Shown in pieces: positions 9,929 to 18,839 of a stretch of DNA of 64,000 bases; positions within the stretch are counted from its first letter, which is position 1, and each line of letters starts with the position of its first letter. The stretch is taken from NCBI RefSeq assembly GCF_964023145.1, contig NZ_CAXIED010000001.1, positions 744,001 through 808,000 on the forward strand, in the 5' to 3' direction. Under the pieces are notes generated by a model. That model saw only the letters and a program-made list of their open reading frames with translations. It made no database searches and had not been told where the DNA came from. This DNA comes from Chlamydia sp. BM-2023 (GTDB lineage: Bacteria; Chlamydiota; Chlamydiia; Chlamydiales; Chlamydiaceae). The position numbers were made by a program, and so were the translations under genes.

Positions 9929-10112
9929 TCTGTAAGGCATTTACTATGAGATTGCTATATAGTCTCAAAAGAAAGCCTAAGATTTTTTGTACTTCCGATC
10001 TCCCTTTAGAAAAGTTTTTATTCAAAGTATACGCAAGAGAGCATACTAGATAAAATTTCTTTTGTAGAATATGATGCGGAAATAAGTCTTGAAATTCGAG
10101 GTAGAAGTTAGT

Positions 10113-10865
10113 GTGAAAATCAAGAACGCGTCAAAGCTAAAATTTTTAGCTCTTTTGTTTCTTCTCCCCTTGGTTTTTCTAGGATGTTCTCGTGAAAAGA
10201 AAGCATTGTTAGTTGGACGAGATACCACTTGGTTCCCTAAACAATTCGGAATTTATACCGCGAATATTAACGCTTTCCTTAATGATCTTGTTGCTGAGGT
10301 TAACTATCGTGAGAATCTCAATATCAACATCGTAAATCAAGATTGGATCCATCTATTTGAAAATCTTGATGATCAAAAGACTGCAGGAGCTTTTACATCT
10401 ATATTACCCACGGTAGAAATGCTCGATCACTATCAATTTTCTGATCCTATACTACTTACAGGTCCCGTGCTTGTCGTTCCTGAAGGATCTCCTTATAAGT
10501 CCATAGAGGATTTGCGAGGAAAGTTGATAGGAGTATATAAATTTGATTCCTCAGTACTTGTTGGACAAGATATCCCCGAAGCTGTGTTGACCCCGTATCA
10601 ACATGTCCCCATAGCCCTGGAAGCCCTATCTTCAAATTGTTATGATGCTTTGCTAGCTCCCGTTATAGAAGTTACAGCTTTAATAGAGACAGCCTATAAA
10701 GGACGTTTAAAAATCATTTCCCAGCCCTTAAATCAAGATGGTTTAAGACTTGTGGTTCTTCGTGGTGAAAAAGATAATTTGCTAGAAGGATTTAATATGG
10801 GATTGGTAAAGAGTATGCGTTCTGGAAAGTACCAGACAATCAAACAGCAATACAGACTTCCTTAA
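10113..10865 (+). CDS. Extracellular solute-binding lipoprotein (amino-acid type)
   Basis: Periplasmic substrate-binding protein of the SBP_bac_3 class. I chose the GTG at 10113 because CGAGGTAGAA lies just upstream; an upstream in-frame TTG at 10089 would add eight poor residues before the signal peptide. With this start the lipobox VFLGC puts the lipid-modified Cys at residue 25. Later segments such as YQFSDPILLTGPVLVV and SIEDLRGKLIGVY are typical of polar amino-acid binding proteins. About 250 aa. It corresponds by position to the C. trachomatis gene labelled fliY. No permease or ATPase is adjacent. It ends one base before the convergent hemH. Confidence 0.88.
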   Translation: MKIKNASKLKFLALLFLLPLVFLGCSREKKALLVGRDTTWFPKQFGIYTANINAFLNDLVAEVNYRENLNINIVNQDWIHLFENLDDQKTAGAFTSILPTVEMLDHYQFSDPILLTGPVLVVPEGSPYKSIEDLRGKLIGVYKFDSSVLVGQDIPEAVLTPYQHVPIALEALSSNCYDALLAPVIEVTALIETAYKGRLKIISQPLNQDGLRLVVLRGEKDNLLEGFNMGLVKSMRSGKYQTIKQQYRLP

Positions 10866-10866
10866 T

Positions 10867-11826
10867 CTATTTTGATTTTATTAAGCCGAGTTTCTCTTTA
10901 TGCGGGGAACTTTGAATAATCGTCGCTAGTGATGCTACCCAATTGGGAGATTGATAAATTGTTGGGATGCGTAGGGCATGGTAATTTCTACCGGTTAATA
11001 TCGAAAGATATTCTTTTTCTATTTCGTACAGAGTTTCTATGTGATCTGAGGTAAAACCAAAAGGCACTATAAGAACGTATTTTTTGTTCGTGTTCAAAGT
11101 TTCACACATTTTTTTTGTTGATGGTGTTAGCCATTTCCCCGGACCAAACTTTGATTGGTAGCAAAGATGTGTTTCTATGTTACTTAGACGTTCTGATATA
11201 GCTTCAAAAGATTTTTCACATTGGGTGTTGTAAGGATCCCCTTGATGAATGTATTTCATGGGGAGACCATGAGCAGAAAATAATAGACAGCAGTTATCTT
11301 CAGGAATATCGTGAAATTGTAAAAATTGTTGGATATGATCAATCATACAGGAAATAAATTGGGGATGATTCCCAAAGTTCGATATCCAAGAAATATTGAG
11401 AGAAGGGAGGTGTTTGTACACAAACCTTACGATACTTCCTGTAACAGCATAAGTGAAGTGAGGGAATAAAGGCACACCAACAATTGGAGCATCTTGAAAA
11501 GCTTCTAACTGTTGGATTGTTTTGCGGTGAGTATCAGGTAGATAACGGTGAAAAGTAATCACAGGTTTATCTAAATAAGAAGATAACGTTTTCGCTAGAG
11601 ATTCCGTATCTTGATATATCGGGGAAAATCCTCCGATACAATTGTAAAAGGGGATAACCTTATGAGTTCGCCTTTTAGCAATAAGTGTAAATAATCGCTT
11701 GTGTATGAACGAAGGTAGCGATCCCCCTGTAACATCGGAATCGGTAAGTAATGAAGTTAAAAAAACTTCAATATCACTCGACTGGCGGGGACCTCCGAAA
11801 TTTGCTAATAAGTAAGCAGAAACCAT
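10867..11826 (-). CDS. hemH: Ferrochelatase
   Basis: Inserts iron into protoporphyrin IX (or coproporphyrin III), the end of haem synthesis. MVSAYLLANFGGPR at the N-terminus and LLFSAHGLPMKYI, carrying the metal-ligand His, are the family signatures; IVPFGFTSDHIETLYEI carries the second conserved Ser-Asp-His-x-Glu-Thr region. It is 319 aa, as usual. The ATG is at 11826 on the minus strand. It is convergent with the solute-binding lipoprotein gene with a 1-nt gap, and no terminator fits between them. Confidence 0.96.
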   Translation of the reverse strand: MVSAYLLANFGGPRQSSDIEVFLTSLLTDSDVTGGSLPSFIHKRLFTLIAKRRTHKVIPFYNCIGGFSPIYQDTESLAKTLSSYLDKPVITFHRYLPDTHRKTIQQLEAFQDAPIVGVPLFPHFTYAVTGSIVRFVYKHLPSLNISWISNFGNHPQFISCMIDHIQQFLQFHDIPEDNCCLLFSAHGLPMKYIHQGDPYNTQCEKSFEAISERLSNIETHLCYQSKFGPGKWLTPSTKKMCETLNTNKKYVLIVPFGFTSDHIETLYEIEKEYLSILTGRNYHALRIPTIYQSPNWVASLATIIQSSPHKEKLGLIKSK

Positions 11827-11921
11827 AGGAACAGGCTGTAGTATTTGATAATATTCGAGCTATTGCATTAAAACAATTAGTTGCATTATTCCCCATAAAA
11901 TGAAGATGGGTTGTAAAATAC

Positions 11922-12929
11922 ATGAAGTTAAAAAACGCTCTCCCCACTCTAGATGCTTTATGTAAAAAAACACACCAAAAATTACGCCAATATTTAATTC
12001 GACACAGCTTACTTGTTTTTGGTTGTTTATTATTAATGGCTGTAGAATTAGGAATTTTTCTCTACTTCTTTCTATTTTCTGGGAAAACAATAGTTCCAGC
12101 ATTTTGCCTGGCATGCTTCTTCCTAACGCTATTTACCTGCTTGGTTATACGCTTATACATACTGTCCGGGAAACCCGACTTTTTTGAGTCTCTAGCTACT
12201 AGTTATTTACGCAGTGCTCAAGGGCTGTTTCAAGGTAAAGCTAATGTTGTTGAAGAACAAACGCACCTAGCTTCCTCAGCTACAAAACTTGCTATAGATC
12301 TGCAAAATCAAGAGTACTCACTCTTATCTAGTATTGTGACGCTTCTTCCTCAACACGATTTTTTAAGAAAATTTAGCTGTTTTTGCTTTTGGAAAGACTA
12401 TTTCCTATTTCGGGAATGTTTATTGCAAAAGGCTATTGATGCTTATATTAAAGTCGTTCAGGCTATCCCCACAGATCTTGGAGCGCATGTATCTTTAGCT
12501 GATGCTTATGTAGCACTATCCGGACTTTATGCTGACCCTAGAAAATACCCCGAATTTGATGCTAATTACTGGGTCCCCCCAGGAAGATATGGCGAAGAAA
12601 TTCAAGAGAAATTTTTTGCAACAGCTCAACGAGCCATAGAAGAATTTAAAATTTTAAATGAATACGCCCCTGGAAACGCCTGGGTGCACGCACAGCTGGC
12701 TTATAGTTACCATGATTTACAAATGCCTTTAGAAGAGATTCAAGAATATGAAATGATCTTAAAAGTGAAACCCACAGATGTAGAGACCATGACGAAGTTA
12801 GGAATACTCTATTTCCAACAGGGAATGAATGCTAAAGGACTGCGGATTTATGAAGAATTAAAAAAAAGAGATTACAAAAGATCGAGAAAGTTAATTAAAT
12901 TTTACGGGATAGAATACAATAGTTATTAG
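11922..12929 (+). CDS. Membrane-anchored TPR-type hypothetical protein
   Basis: 335 aa. Two adjacent membrane helices at about 28-52 and 57-80 precede a soluble domain. The soluble part has helix pairs like tetratricopeptide repeats: about 165-195 (AIDAYIKVVQAIPTDLGAHV), 227-255, 256-290 (EEIQEYEMILKVKPTDVETM) and a final one near 295. TPRs suggest a protein-interaction role at the membrane. It is the positional counterpart of C. trachomatis CT484. The ATG has no strong ribosome site. A TATAAT-like box (12947-12952) follows the gene and may serve the next one. Confidence 0.8.
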   Translation: MKLKNALPTLDALCKKTHQKLRQYLIRHSLLVFGCLLLMAVELGIFLYFFLFSGKTIVPAFCLACFFLTLFTCLVIRLYILSGKPDFFESLATSYLRSAQGLFQGKANVVEEQTHLASSATKLAIDLQNQEYSLLSSIVTLLPQHDFLRKFSCFCFWKDYFLFRECLLQKAIDAYIKVVQAIPTDLGAHVSLADAYVALSGLYADPRKYPEFDANYWVPPGRYGEEIQEKFFATAQRAIEEFKILNEYAPGNAWVHAQLAYSYHDLQMPLEEIQEYEMILKVKPTDVETMTKLGILYFQQGMNAKGLRIYEELKKRDYKRSRKLIKFYGIEYNSY

Positions 12930-12982
12930 TTTTTCTCTTGTTATATTATAATAGTTTTGTTGGTTTTTAGAACATTTTGTTT

Positions 12983-13306
12983 ATGAAAAGCACTTATTTA
13001 AGCAACGATACAATGTTACGTCCTGGTATTTGCGATAGAATGAGTATTTCATGGCGAGCACGTTTTTCAGTTCGTACACGCTATGAAATAGCAAGTGTTG
13101 TAGCTATATTCGGCTTAATTCTATCTTTATGTGCATCTGCTGCGGTCTATGCTGTTTTCGCAACATGTGTAATTTCCGACTTGTTTATCCAGGGCTGCTT
13201 ATCTTTAGGGTTGATGCCCATCCCCGTAGCAATACTTTCATTAGTATTCGGTGTAGCTATTCTTCTTTACGGCATTTATCTATTGCCACAACAAAAAGAA
13301 GATTAA
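12983..13306 (+). CDS. Small two-helix membrane protein, Inc-like
   Basis: About 107 aa from the ATG at 12983 (a TTG two codons upstream is possible). A basic N-terminus is followed by two long hydrophobic stretches with a short loop: roughly 38-70 (SVVAIFGLILSLCASAAVY) and 78-102, then a charged tail PQQKED. This bilobed arrangement is typical of chlamydial inclusion membrane proteins, but the protein is mostly membrane with little cytosolic domain, so a plain inner-membrane protein is equally possible. It is the positional counterpart of CT483. Confidence 0.7.
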   Translation: MKSTYLSNDTMLRPGICDRMSISWRARFSVRTRYEIASVVAIFGLILSLCASAAVYAVFATCVISDLFIQGCLSLGLMPIPVAILSLVFGVAILLYGIYLLPQQKED

Positions 13307-13410
13307 CCTAGTCCAAACACAATAATTATCTAAGAAAATATCCTCTTTTGTAAAATCAAAAGAAATCAATTTGAAACACCTAAATTGACTTAAGACTAGG
13401 GGACTCTAAA

Positions 13411-13572
13411 ATGCATAAATTTCTATTATTATTTCTATTATTAACGGCTGTAGTAAGCCTACCAAGAGTGTTTGGTACGGAAGTACAAAAAGAATCTACA
13501 GAAGAAGAAAATAAGAGTGAAACAGGTGAAAATCCTCATCCTAAAGAAGAATGTTGGGAGATTGAAGAGTAG
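13411..13572 (+). CDS. Tiny secreted acidic protein A
   Basis: 53 aa. The N-terminal hydrophobic stretch after MHK (FLLLFLLLTAVVSLPRVFG) is a signal peptide with likely cleavage after VFG. The mature part (about 30 aa) is very acidic and Glu-rich, with one Cys and one Trp near the end (ECWEIEE). AGGGGA lies upstream of the ATG, and a good intrinsic terminator begins 32 nt after the stop. I recognise no family. It resembles in plan the second tiny gene 540 nt downstream. Confidence 0.65.
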   Translation: MHKFLLLFLLLTAVVSLPRVFGTEVQKESTEEENKSETGENPHPKEECWEIEE

Positions 13573-13604
13573 CATTCAATAGATCCTCAACCACCGTTTT
13601 CACC

Positions 13605-13632
13605 AAAGGGATTTTTTAAGAATCCCTTTTTC
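13605..13632 (+). terminator. Intrinsic terminator
   Basis: AAAGGGATT (13605-13613) and AATCCCTTT (13621-13629) form a perfect 9-bp stem around a 7-nt loop, with T-rich sequence at the 3' side. It ends the tiny gene at 13411. Confidence 0.75.
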
Positions 13633-14111
13633 AATCTGAGTGCTTATTCGGCAATTTCTTTTTGTAATTTTTTTGTGTCAAGATACTGGGTTATTTTCAG
13701 AAAAATTTATAGAAAACGCTTTTGGGAAGCTATATCAAACAGGAAATCTTTTTATTAAAAATAAATTATACCTGTCGACCAAGCAAAATATTGTGGCTAT
13801 TTTTCCTTCCAGATTTTTGAAAATGAGCGAAAATGCTTTTGAAATCACAAGAAGGTAGCTTAAGAAAAATCACACCAATCTAACAGTTTAATTCGCATGA
13901 TAATATAGGGTTTATTTGTTCCTTAAGGATGAAAAAAACAGTAGATTAACATCTGTAAGGATGTAGTTTTTTAATTGCGCATTATTCTTGCTTTTTCATA
14001 AGGTGGTTGGAAACCTTTATGCCGGTACCGATTTTTCAATACGTTTTTTATTTTTCTAAACGTGATGAACTGATGTTTTGTTAGCTGGCATATATAACAA
14101 GGAGAATAAAA
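13633..14111. other. AT-rich spacer between the two tiny secreted genes
   Basis: No supported gene. A GTG-initiated frame (13640-13858, 72 codons) starts 8 nt after a terminator and lacks a ribosome site. Just before the downstream gene there is a TATATA box (about 14091-14096) and a 6-bp inverted repeat ACGTTT/AAACGT around 14041-14064, plausibly promoter and regulatory sequence for it. Confidence 0.4.
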
Positions 14112-14303
14112 ATGAAAAAATTAATCTTAGCGCTTCTTTTAGCTTCTTCATGCAGTTTTGGCACATCTGTTTTCGGTGATGACTGGAACGGAAAAGAATG
14201 TGAAGAACAAGTAGAACAAGGTGACAATGGACAAGATAGTACTGACACTGATTCTACAGGAAACACAGAAGAAAACACAGAAGGTTCCGAGACTCAAGAA
14301 TAA
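14112..14303 (+). CDS. Tiny secreted acidic protein B
   Basis: 63 aa. A clear signal peptide (KKLILALLLASSCSFGTSVFG) has likely cleavage after VFG. The roughly 40-residue mature protein is highly acidic and Ser/Thr/Gly-rich (EQGDNGQDSTDTDSTGN), with one Cys in KECEE; it is probably unstructured. AAGGAG sits 7-8 nt before the ATG, the best ribosome site in this part of the window, and a strong terminator follows the stop. No family recognised. It shares plan, VFG cleavage region and acidity with the 53-aa protein upstream. Confidence 0.78.
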   Translation: MKKLILALLLASSCSFGTSVFGDDWNGKECEEQVEQGDNGQDSTDTDSTGNTEENTEGSETQE

Positions 14304-14325
14304 GAGTCTTTCTCTTTTGTTGAGG

Positions 14326-14350
14326 AAACAGGGGTAACCCCCTGTTTTTC
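14326..14350 (+). terminator. Intrinsic terminator
   Basis: AAACAGGGG (14326-14334) pairs perfectly with CCCCTGTTT (14339-14347) around a 4-nt loop, followed by more T. It ends the tiny gene at 14112. Confidence 0.85.
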
Positions 14351-15219
14351 GTTTTTATTTTAAGCAACGATCAAGCCCTACGTCTCAAAGAGAAAAAGTC
14401 ACTTCTCTATTTAATTCACATTCGTGACCTTCAAAAATTCCCACACGTCTTCTAAGACTAGAGCATTTGTTATCCATTTGTTAACGTTTTCTCTTCAATA
14501 TTTCTCTCTTCCTTAATAAAGGCCTAAAAACCACAACTGATGTATTTTTGCGATGCTATAACTCGCTTTGTCAGTGTGTTATGAAAATTATAGTTTTTTT
14601 TATAAAAATAGATATTTTTGATTCAAATAAATAATTTAAAATGAAGGTCGTGAAAACGAATAATAGCTCGAGATGTATTACAGAGCAGGTTTCTTGAACG
14701 ATTAAACTTATTGCATTAATAAAGAAGATTATTTAAAACGGCTTCTAAAGGATTTTTCATTTTGTTTAACTTTGGATAAAGTAGTGCTTTTTAGGGTTTT
14801 ATTTGCTTCGTGGTTAATATGAAATTTTTAATTCAAAATCTTGTTTTAATTTCAATCGATCATAGGGAAGAACAGCTTGTGTCCAAGGACTATTCTAAGA
14901 GGAGTAATTGGTTTTAACGAGCTTTAGTAAAAATAGTGTGTTGTTAAAATTTTTTGTTGGTTTTTTGAGAGAGCAGTTAAAGCCCGGAGTAAAAGAGATT
15001 AGCTTGTTTAAAACAAAGATAAGCTTTCCAAGACGTAGTCTAAGGGTGTTTTTTTGCCTCTATTGTTATTAAAGAAAGTAGTAAATAATTTTTTATCGCT
15101 TGATAGAACTCTATTAGCAAAATTTTTAGCTGCTTTTGTTAGATTATGCTATAATAACTGAGTGATAGAGTCTTGAAAAGCTTAAAGGCTGAAAGACGTG
15201 TTTTTCAGGAACTGTCAGA
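14351..15219. other. Long gene-poor region upstream of oppA
   Basis: About 870 bases, very AT-rich, with stop codons in every frame; the longest readable pieces are about 30 codons (for example an ATG at 14819). A TTGTTT/AAACAA palindrome lies near 15008-15020. The only clear signal is a TATAAT box close to oppA. It could be decayed coding sequence or a regulatory/RNA region; I cannot decide. Confidence 0.4.
15126..15155 (+). promoter_or_regulatory. Putative promoter of oppABC
   Basis: A perfect -10 box TATAAT lies at 15150-15155. The -35 region (TTAGCT at 15126-15131, 18-nt spacer) is poor. Transcripts would start near 15162, leaving a leader of about 90 nt before the ATG at 15253. Confidence 0.5.
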
Positions 15220-15252
15220 GTGCAGTGGTCTTTGACAGAGGATCTGTTTTAT

Positions 15253-17367
15253 ATGAATAAACGGTGTGTAATAGACAAAATCTTAAAGTGCGTTGTGGTG
15301 GCCTCTTTGGTTTTGTTATATTGGTCATCTGACTTGCTTGAAAAAGATGTCAAGTCGATTAAAAAAGATGTTCGAGATGTTCAAGAAGACATCCAAGAAC
15401 TCCTTAGTATTGTGAAGCAAAGTAAGGTTTCACAAAATTCTAATGCAGCGCGTCACTCTGCTTACCTAACTACTTGTAGCAGTTTTTTAGAGTTGGGAGA
15501 TCCTCGCTATCCCAATCTGCTTTCCCCCGATCCTTATAGGGAAAAGACTTTAGCGGAACTCATAGGGGAGAATTTCGTTCCCAAAGGTATCCTGCGCACA
15601 GCTCATGTTGGCAAACCAGATAATCTGAGCCCTTTTAATGGTTATGATTACGTAAGGAAAATGTACGATCTATGTGTTCCTTGTTTGGCAAATTCTCATG
15701 TTGGTAAGTACGAAGAATTTTCTCCCGGTCTAGCACTAAAAATAGAAGAACATAATCTTTCAGATGGCTCTGGAGATAAAGAATTCCACGTTTATCTACG
15801 TCCCAATGTATTTTGGGTGCCTATTGATCCAACACGCTTTCCTAAGCAGATGCAGTTGGCAGAAGAGTTTATGCGGCCACACGCCGTTACAGCGTATGAT
15901 TTCAAGTTCCATTACGATGCGGTAATGAACCCTTATATGGCAGAAATGCGCGCTGTTGCTCTGCGTTCCTATTTTGAAGATATCGTTTCTATAACAGTAG
16001 AAAATGATTTGAAGTTCATAGTGCGCTGGAAAGCGCACTCAATAGTGAACGAAGAGGGGAAAGAAGAGAAGAAAGTGTTGTACTCAGCCTTCTTTAATAC
16101 TTTAGGATTAGAACCCCTTCCTTGTTTTGTATATCAGTATTTCGCAAACGGTGAGAAAATCATTAAGGACGATTCTGATCCAGATATTTACCGTAAAGAT
16201 TCCGTATGGGCACAGAACTTTTCATCTCATTGGGCAAACAATTACCTGGTGAGCTGTGGAGCGTTTTATTATTCCGGAATGGATGGTGAAAAAATCATCT
16301 TTACCCGCAATCCAAACCACTACGATCCTATCGAAGCTCTGACAGAAAAACGGTACATATATATCAAAGACAACTCCGATGCGCTATTTCAAGATTTTAA
16401 AGCAGGAAAATTAGACATCGCTTATCTGCCACCAAACCATATAGATAATCTATCCAGCTTTATGAAAAGTCCAGCCTATAGAAACCAAGTTTCTAAAGGG
16501 GAGGCTATTCGTGAAGTTGTCTATCCAGATCGTTCTTATGCCTATATTGGTTGGAACTGCTATTCTTTATTTTTCGAAAATCGCCAAGTGCGCCGTGCTA
16601 TGAACATGATTATAGATCGCGATAGGATCATAGAAGAATGTTTGGATGGACGCGCAAATGTAATTAGCGGGCCATTTTCTCCCTATTCTCCTTCTTATAA
16701 TCAGAAGATAGAGGGGTGGCATTACTCTCCAGAAGAGGCCGCTCGCTTACTAGAAGAAGAAGGATGGATTGATATCGACGGTGATGGCATTCGAGAAAAG
16801 GTCATTGATGGTGTTGTCATCCCTTTTCGTTTTCGCTTATGCTACTATGTGAAAAGTATCACAGGACGCACTATAGCAGAATATGTAGCCACCGTATGCA
16901 AGGAGATAGGTGTAGAGTGTAGTCTGTTAGGATTAGATACCGCAGACCTTTCTCAAGCATTTGAGGAAAAAAATTTCGATGCTCTCCTTACCGGCTGGTG
17001 CCTAGGCTCTCCTCCGGAGGATCCTCGAGCTCTTTGGCACTCCGAAGGAGCTATGGAAAAAGGTTCCGCAAATGTGGTTGGTTTCCATAATTCCGAGGCC
17101 GATAAGCTTATAGATCAACTTAGCTACGAGTATGACTCAAGTAAGAGACTCAATCTTTATCACCGGTTTCATGAAGTTATTCATGAAGAATCCCCCTACG
17201 CCTTCCTTTTCTCGCGAAACTATTCGCTACTTTATAAAGATTACGTCAAAAATGTTTTTGTTCCTAAACAGAGAACAGATTTGATTCCTGATGCCCAGGA
17301 TGAGATGGTTAATCTTCAACTGGTTTGGTTAGACAGGAGGGAGGAAGAGTGCTCAAGTACATCTTAA
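15253..17367 (+). CDS. oppA: Oligopeptide-binding protein, membrane-tethered
   Basis: SBP_bac_5 family peptide-binding protein, about 704 aa, longer than the usual 540-600. I use the ATG at 15253 with GAGG about 12 nt upstream; an in-frame GTG at 15220 would add 11 residues. The N-terminus has a hydrophobic helix (KCVVVASLVLLYW) without a lipobox, then a heptad-like charged stretch (VKSIKKDVRDVQEDIQELL) suggesting a coiled-coil stalk. The binding domain follows (NLSPFNGYDYV, SPYSPSYNQKIEGW, DALLTGWCLGSPPEDP). It overlaps oppB by 19 nt. It corresponds to the CT480 oppA paralogue. Confidence 0.88.
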   Translation: MNKRCVIDKILKCVVVASLVLLYWSSDLLEKDVKSIKKDVRDVQEDIQELLSIVKQSKVSQNSNAARHSAYLTTCSSFLELGDPRYPNLLSPDPYREKTLAELIGENFVPKGILRTAHVGKPDNLSPFNGYDYVRKMYDLCVPCLANSHVGKYEEFSPGLALKIEEHNLSDGSGDKEFHVYLRPNVFWVPIDPTRFPKQMQLAEEFMRPHAVTAYDFKFHYDAVMNPYMAEMRAVALRSYFEDIVSITVENDLKFIVRWKAHSIVNEEGKEEKKVLYSAFFNTLGLEPLPCFVYQYFANGEKIIKDDSDPDIYRKDSVWAQNFSSHWANNYLVSCGAFYYSGMDGEKIIFTRNPNHYDPIEALTEKRYIYIKDNSDALFQDFKAGKLDIAYLPPNHIDNLSSFMKSPAYRNQVSKGEAIREVVYPDRSYAYIGWNCYSLFFENRQVRRAMNMIIDRDRIIEECLDGRANVISGPFSPYSPSYNQKIEGWHYSPEEAARLLEEEGWIDIDGDGIREKVIDGVVIPFRFRLCYYVKSITGRTIAEYVATVCKEIGVECSLLGLDTADLSQAFEEKNFDALLTGWCLGSPPEDPRALWHSEGAMEKGSANVVGFHNSEADKLIDQLSYEYDSSKRLNLYHRFHEVIHEESPYAFLFSRNYSLLYKDYVKNVFVPKQRTDLIPDAQDEMVNLQLVWLDRREEECSSTS

Positions 17368-18836
17368 AACGCCTGATACTAATTCCTCTGACGCTTTTTG
17401 CAATCATCTCAATTAATTTTGTGATATTAAACGCAGCCCCCGGAGACGTTGTAGAAGATCAGTCAGTCGATTCCCATGGAGAAGCTGGAAAGTCAGACAA
17501 AATTCGTTCTTATAAAGGTCCTGATCGGTATCTGCAATTTCGAGAACACTATGGTTTGACATTACCTATTTTCTTTAATACTCGCCCTAGAATATCACAC
17601 GCTAAGATTAAGGCAGGACTCCAAGAGCTAGTTAATAGCTTCCAACATAGAAATACAAACGCTAAAGGGAAGTCTTTCTCTAAGTTAAAAATTTACTGGG
17701 GTGATAGAGCAAAGTTTATCATGCCCGTACTATTATTTGAAGCTAGCGACGCTACCCAAAGTAGCGCGTATCGCCATGTAGCCGCAGATTTATTTATTCG
17801 AGGTGGAATTCGACAAGGAATTGTAGGCCACAGCCTTTCTCCAGAGCAATATACATTGAATGATAAGGTCTCTAAAAGTAACTCTCAACTTGTGAAGTTG
17901 CTCGCTGAAGATGATATAGAAATAAAAGTAGAATCTCTAAAAGAATGGTTCAGACAAGAAGGAGGGATGGAAACGTTTTCTTATAGAGGGTTTTCATGGA
18001 GAACCTTTTTTTTAGAAACCCGTTTCTCTCGTTATATGTCCCGGATTTTCTGTTTAGATTTTGGGACTTTACGAAGTGATCCGAATAAGACAGTACTTTC
18101 AGAAGTTATTAAACGTTTACGCGCTTCTTTAGTATTGTCAATACTGCCTATGATATTTGTATTTGCCCTATGTCAGGTCTTCGGAATGATTATGGCGCTA
18201 AATAGGAACAACTGGATAGATCATACTTTAAATTTCATCTTCCTCATTCTTTTTTCTGTTCCCGTATTTGTAGCCGTACCTTGGATTATTGATAACTTTG
18301 TTATTAATAAAACTGTTCCACTCACATCGATTCCCATGCCCTACAGTGGGCTGCGATCTTCCCCAGAGGTTTTTGATCAGCTAAGCTCTTTTGGGAAGCT
18401 TTTAGATATCATGACACACTGCTTTCTTCCTTTTTGTGCTGTTAGTTACGGAGCTTTTGCAGCACAGTCAAGGCTAAGCAGGTCAGTATTTTTAGAGATC
18501 CTCGGAGAGGATTATATTTGTGCTGCAAAAGCTCGAGGCGTGTCTCGCTATGATATTCTTGTAAAGCACGTAGGGAAAAATGCCTCCGCATCATTAATCA
18601 CCTCTTTAGCATCTTCCTTAGGGGCGATACTAGGTGGTGCTTTGGTTGTGGAAACTTTGTTTGATATCGATGGATTCGGGAAATTTTTCTATCAGGCTAT
18701 TTTAAATCGTGACCATAACGTAGTGTTATTTTCTGTGCTTGTGGGGTCAGCATTATCTTTAGTTGGTTATCTAATTGGAGATATTTGTTACGTGATTTTA
18801 GACCCGAGAGTACAGCTAGAAGGTAGGAGGATTTAG
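17349..18836 (+). CDS. oppB: Oligopeptide ABC transporter permease OppB, with inserted domain
   Basis: Binding-protein-dependent permease. The GTG at 17349 is chosen because AGGAGGGAGGAA lies directly upstream. Residues about 5-28 form the first membrane helix, ending in NAAPGD. Then comes an extra soluble region (about 30-240) not present in standard OppB (about 306 aa; here about 495). Residues about 250-490 carry the other helices and the EAA loop near 385-410 (GEDYICAAKARGVSRYDILV), which docks the ATPase. It overlaps oppA and is followed by oppC 3 nt after its stop. Confidence 0.88.
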   Translation: MLKYILKRLILIPLTLFAIISINFVILNAAPGDVVEDQSVDSHGEAGKSDKIRSYKGPDRYLQFREHYGLTLPIFFNTRPRISHAKIKAGLQELVNSFQHRNTNAKGKSFSKLKIYWGDRAKFIMPVLLFEASDATQSSAYRHVAADLFIRGGIRQGIVGHSLSPEQYTLNDKVSKSNSQLVKLLAEDDIEIKVESLKEWFRQEGGMETFSYRGFSWRTFFLETRFSRYMSRIFCLDFGTLRSDPNKTVLSEVIKRLRASLVLSILPMIFVFALCQVFGMIMALNRNNWIDHTLNFIFLILFSVPVFVAVPWIIDNFVINKTVPLTSIPMPYSGLRSSPEVFDQLSSFGKLLDIMTHCFLPFCAVSYGAFAAQSRLSRSVFLEILGEDYICAAKARGVSRYDILVKHVGKNASASLITSLASSLGAILGGALVVETLFDIDGFGKFFYQAILNRDHNVVLFSVLVGSALSLVGYLIGDICYVILDPRVQLEGRRI

Positions 18837-18839
18837 AAT

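Noticed and set aside
13640..13858. 72-codon GTG frame with hydrophobic start
   Set aside because: It begins 8 nt after an intrinsic terminator, has no ribosome site, and its residues show no clear domain; kept only as a spacer remark.
14819..14917. 32-codon ATG frame upstream of oppA
   Set aside because: Too short, no ribosome site, and no signal peptide or motif.
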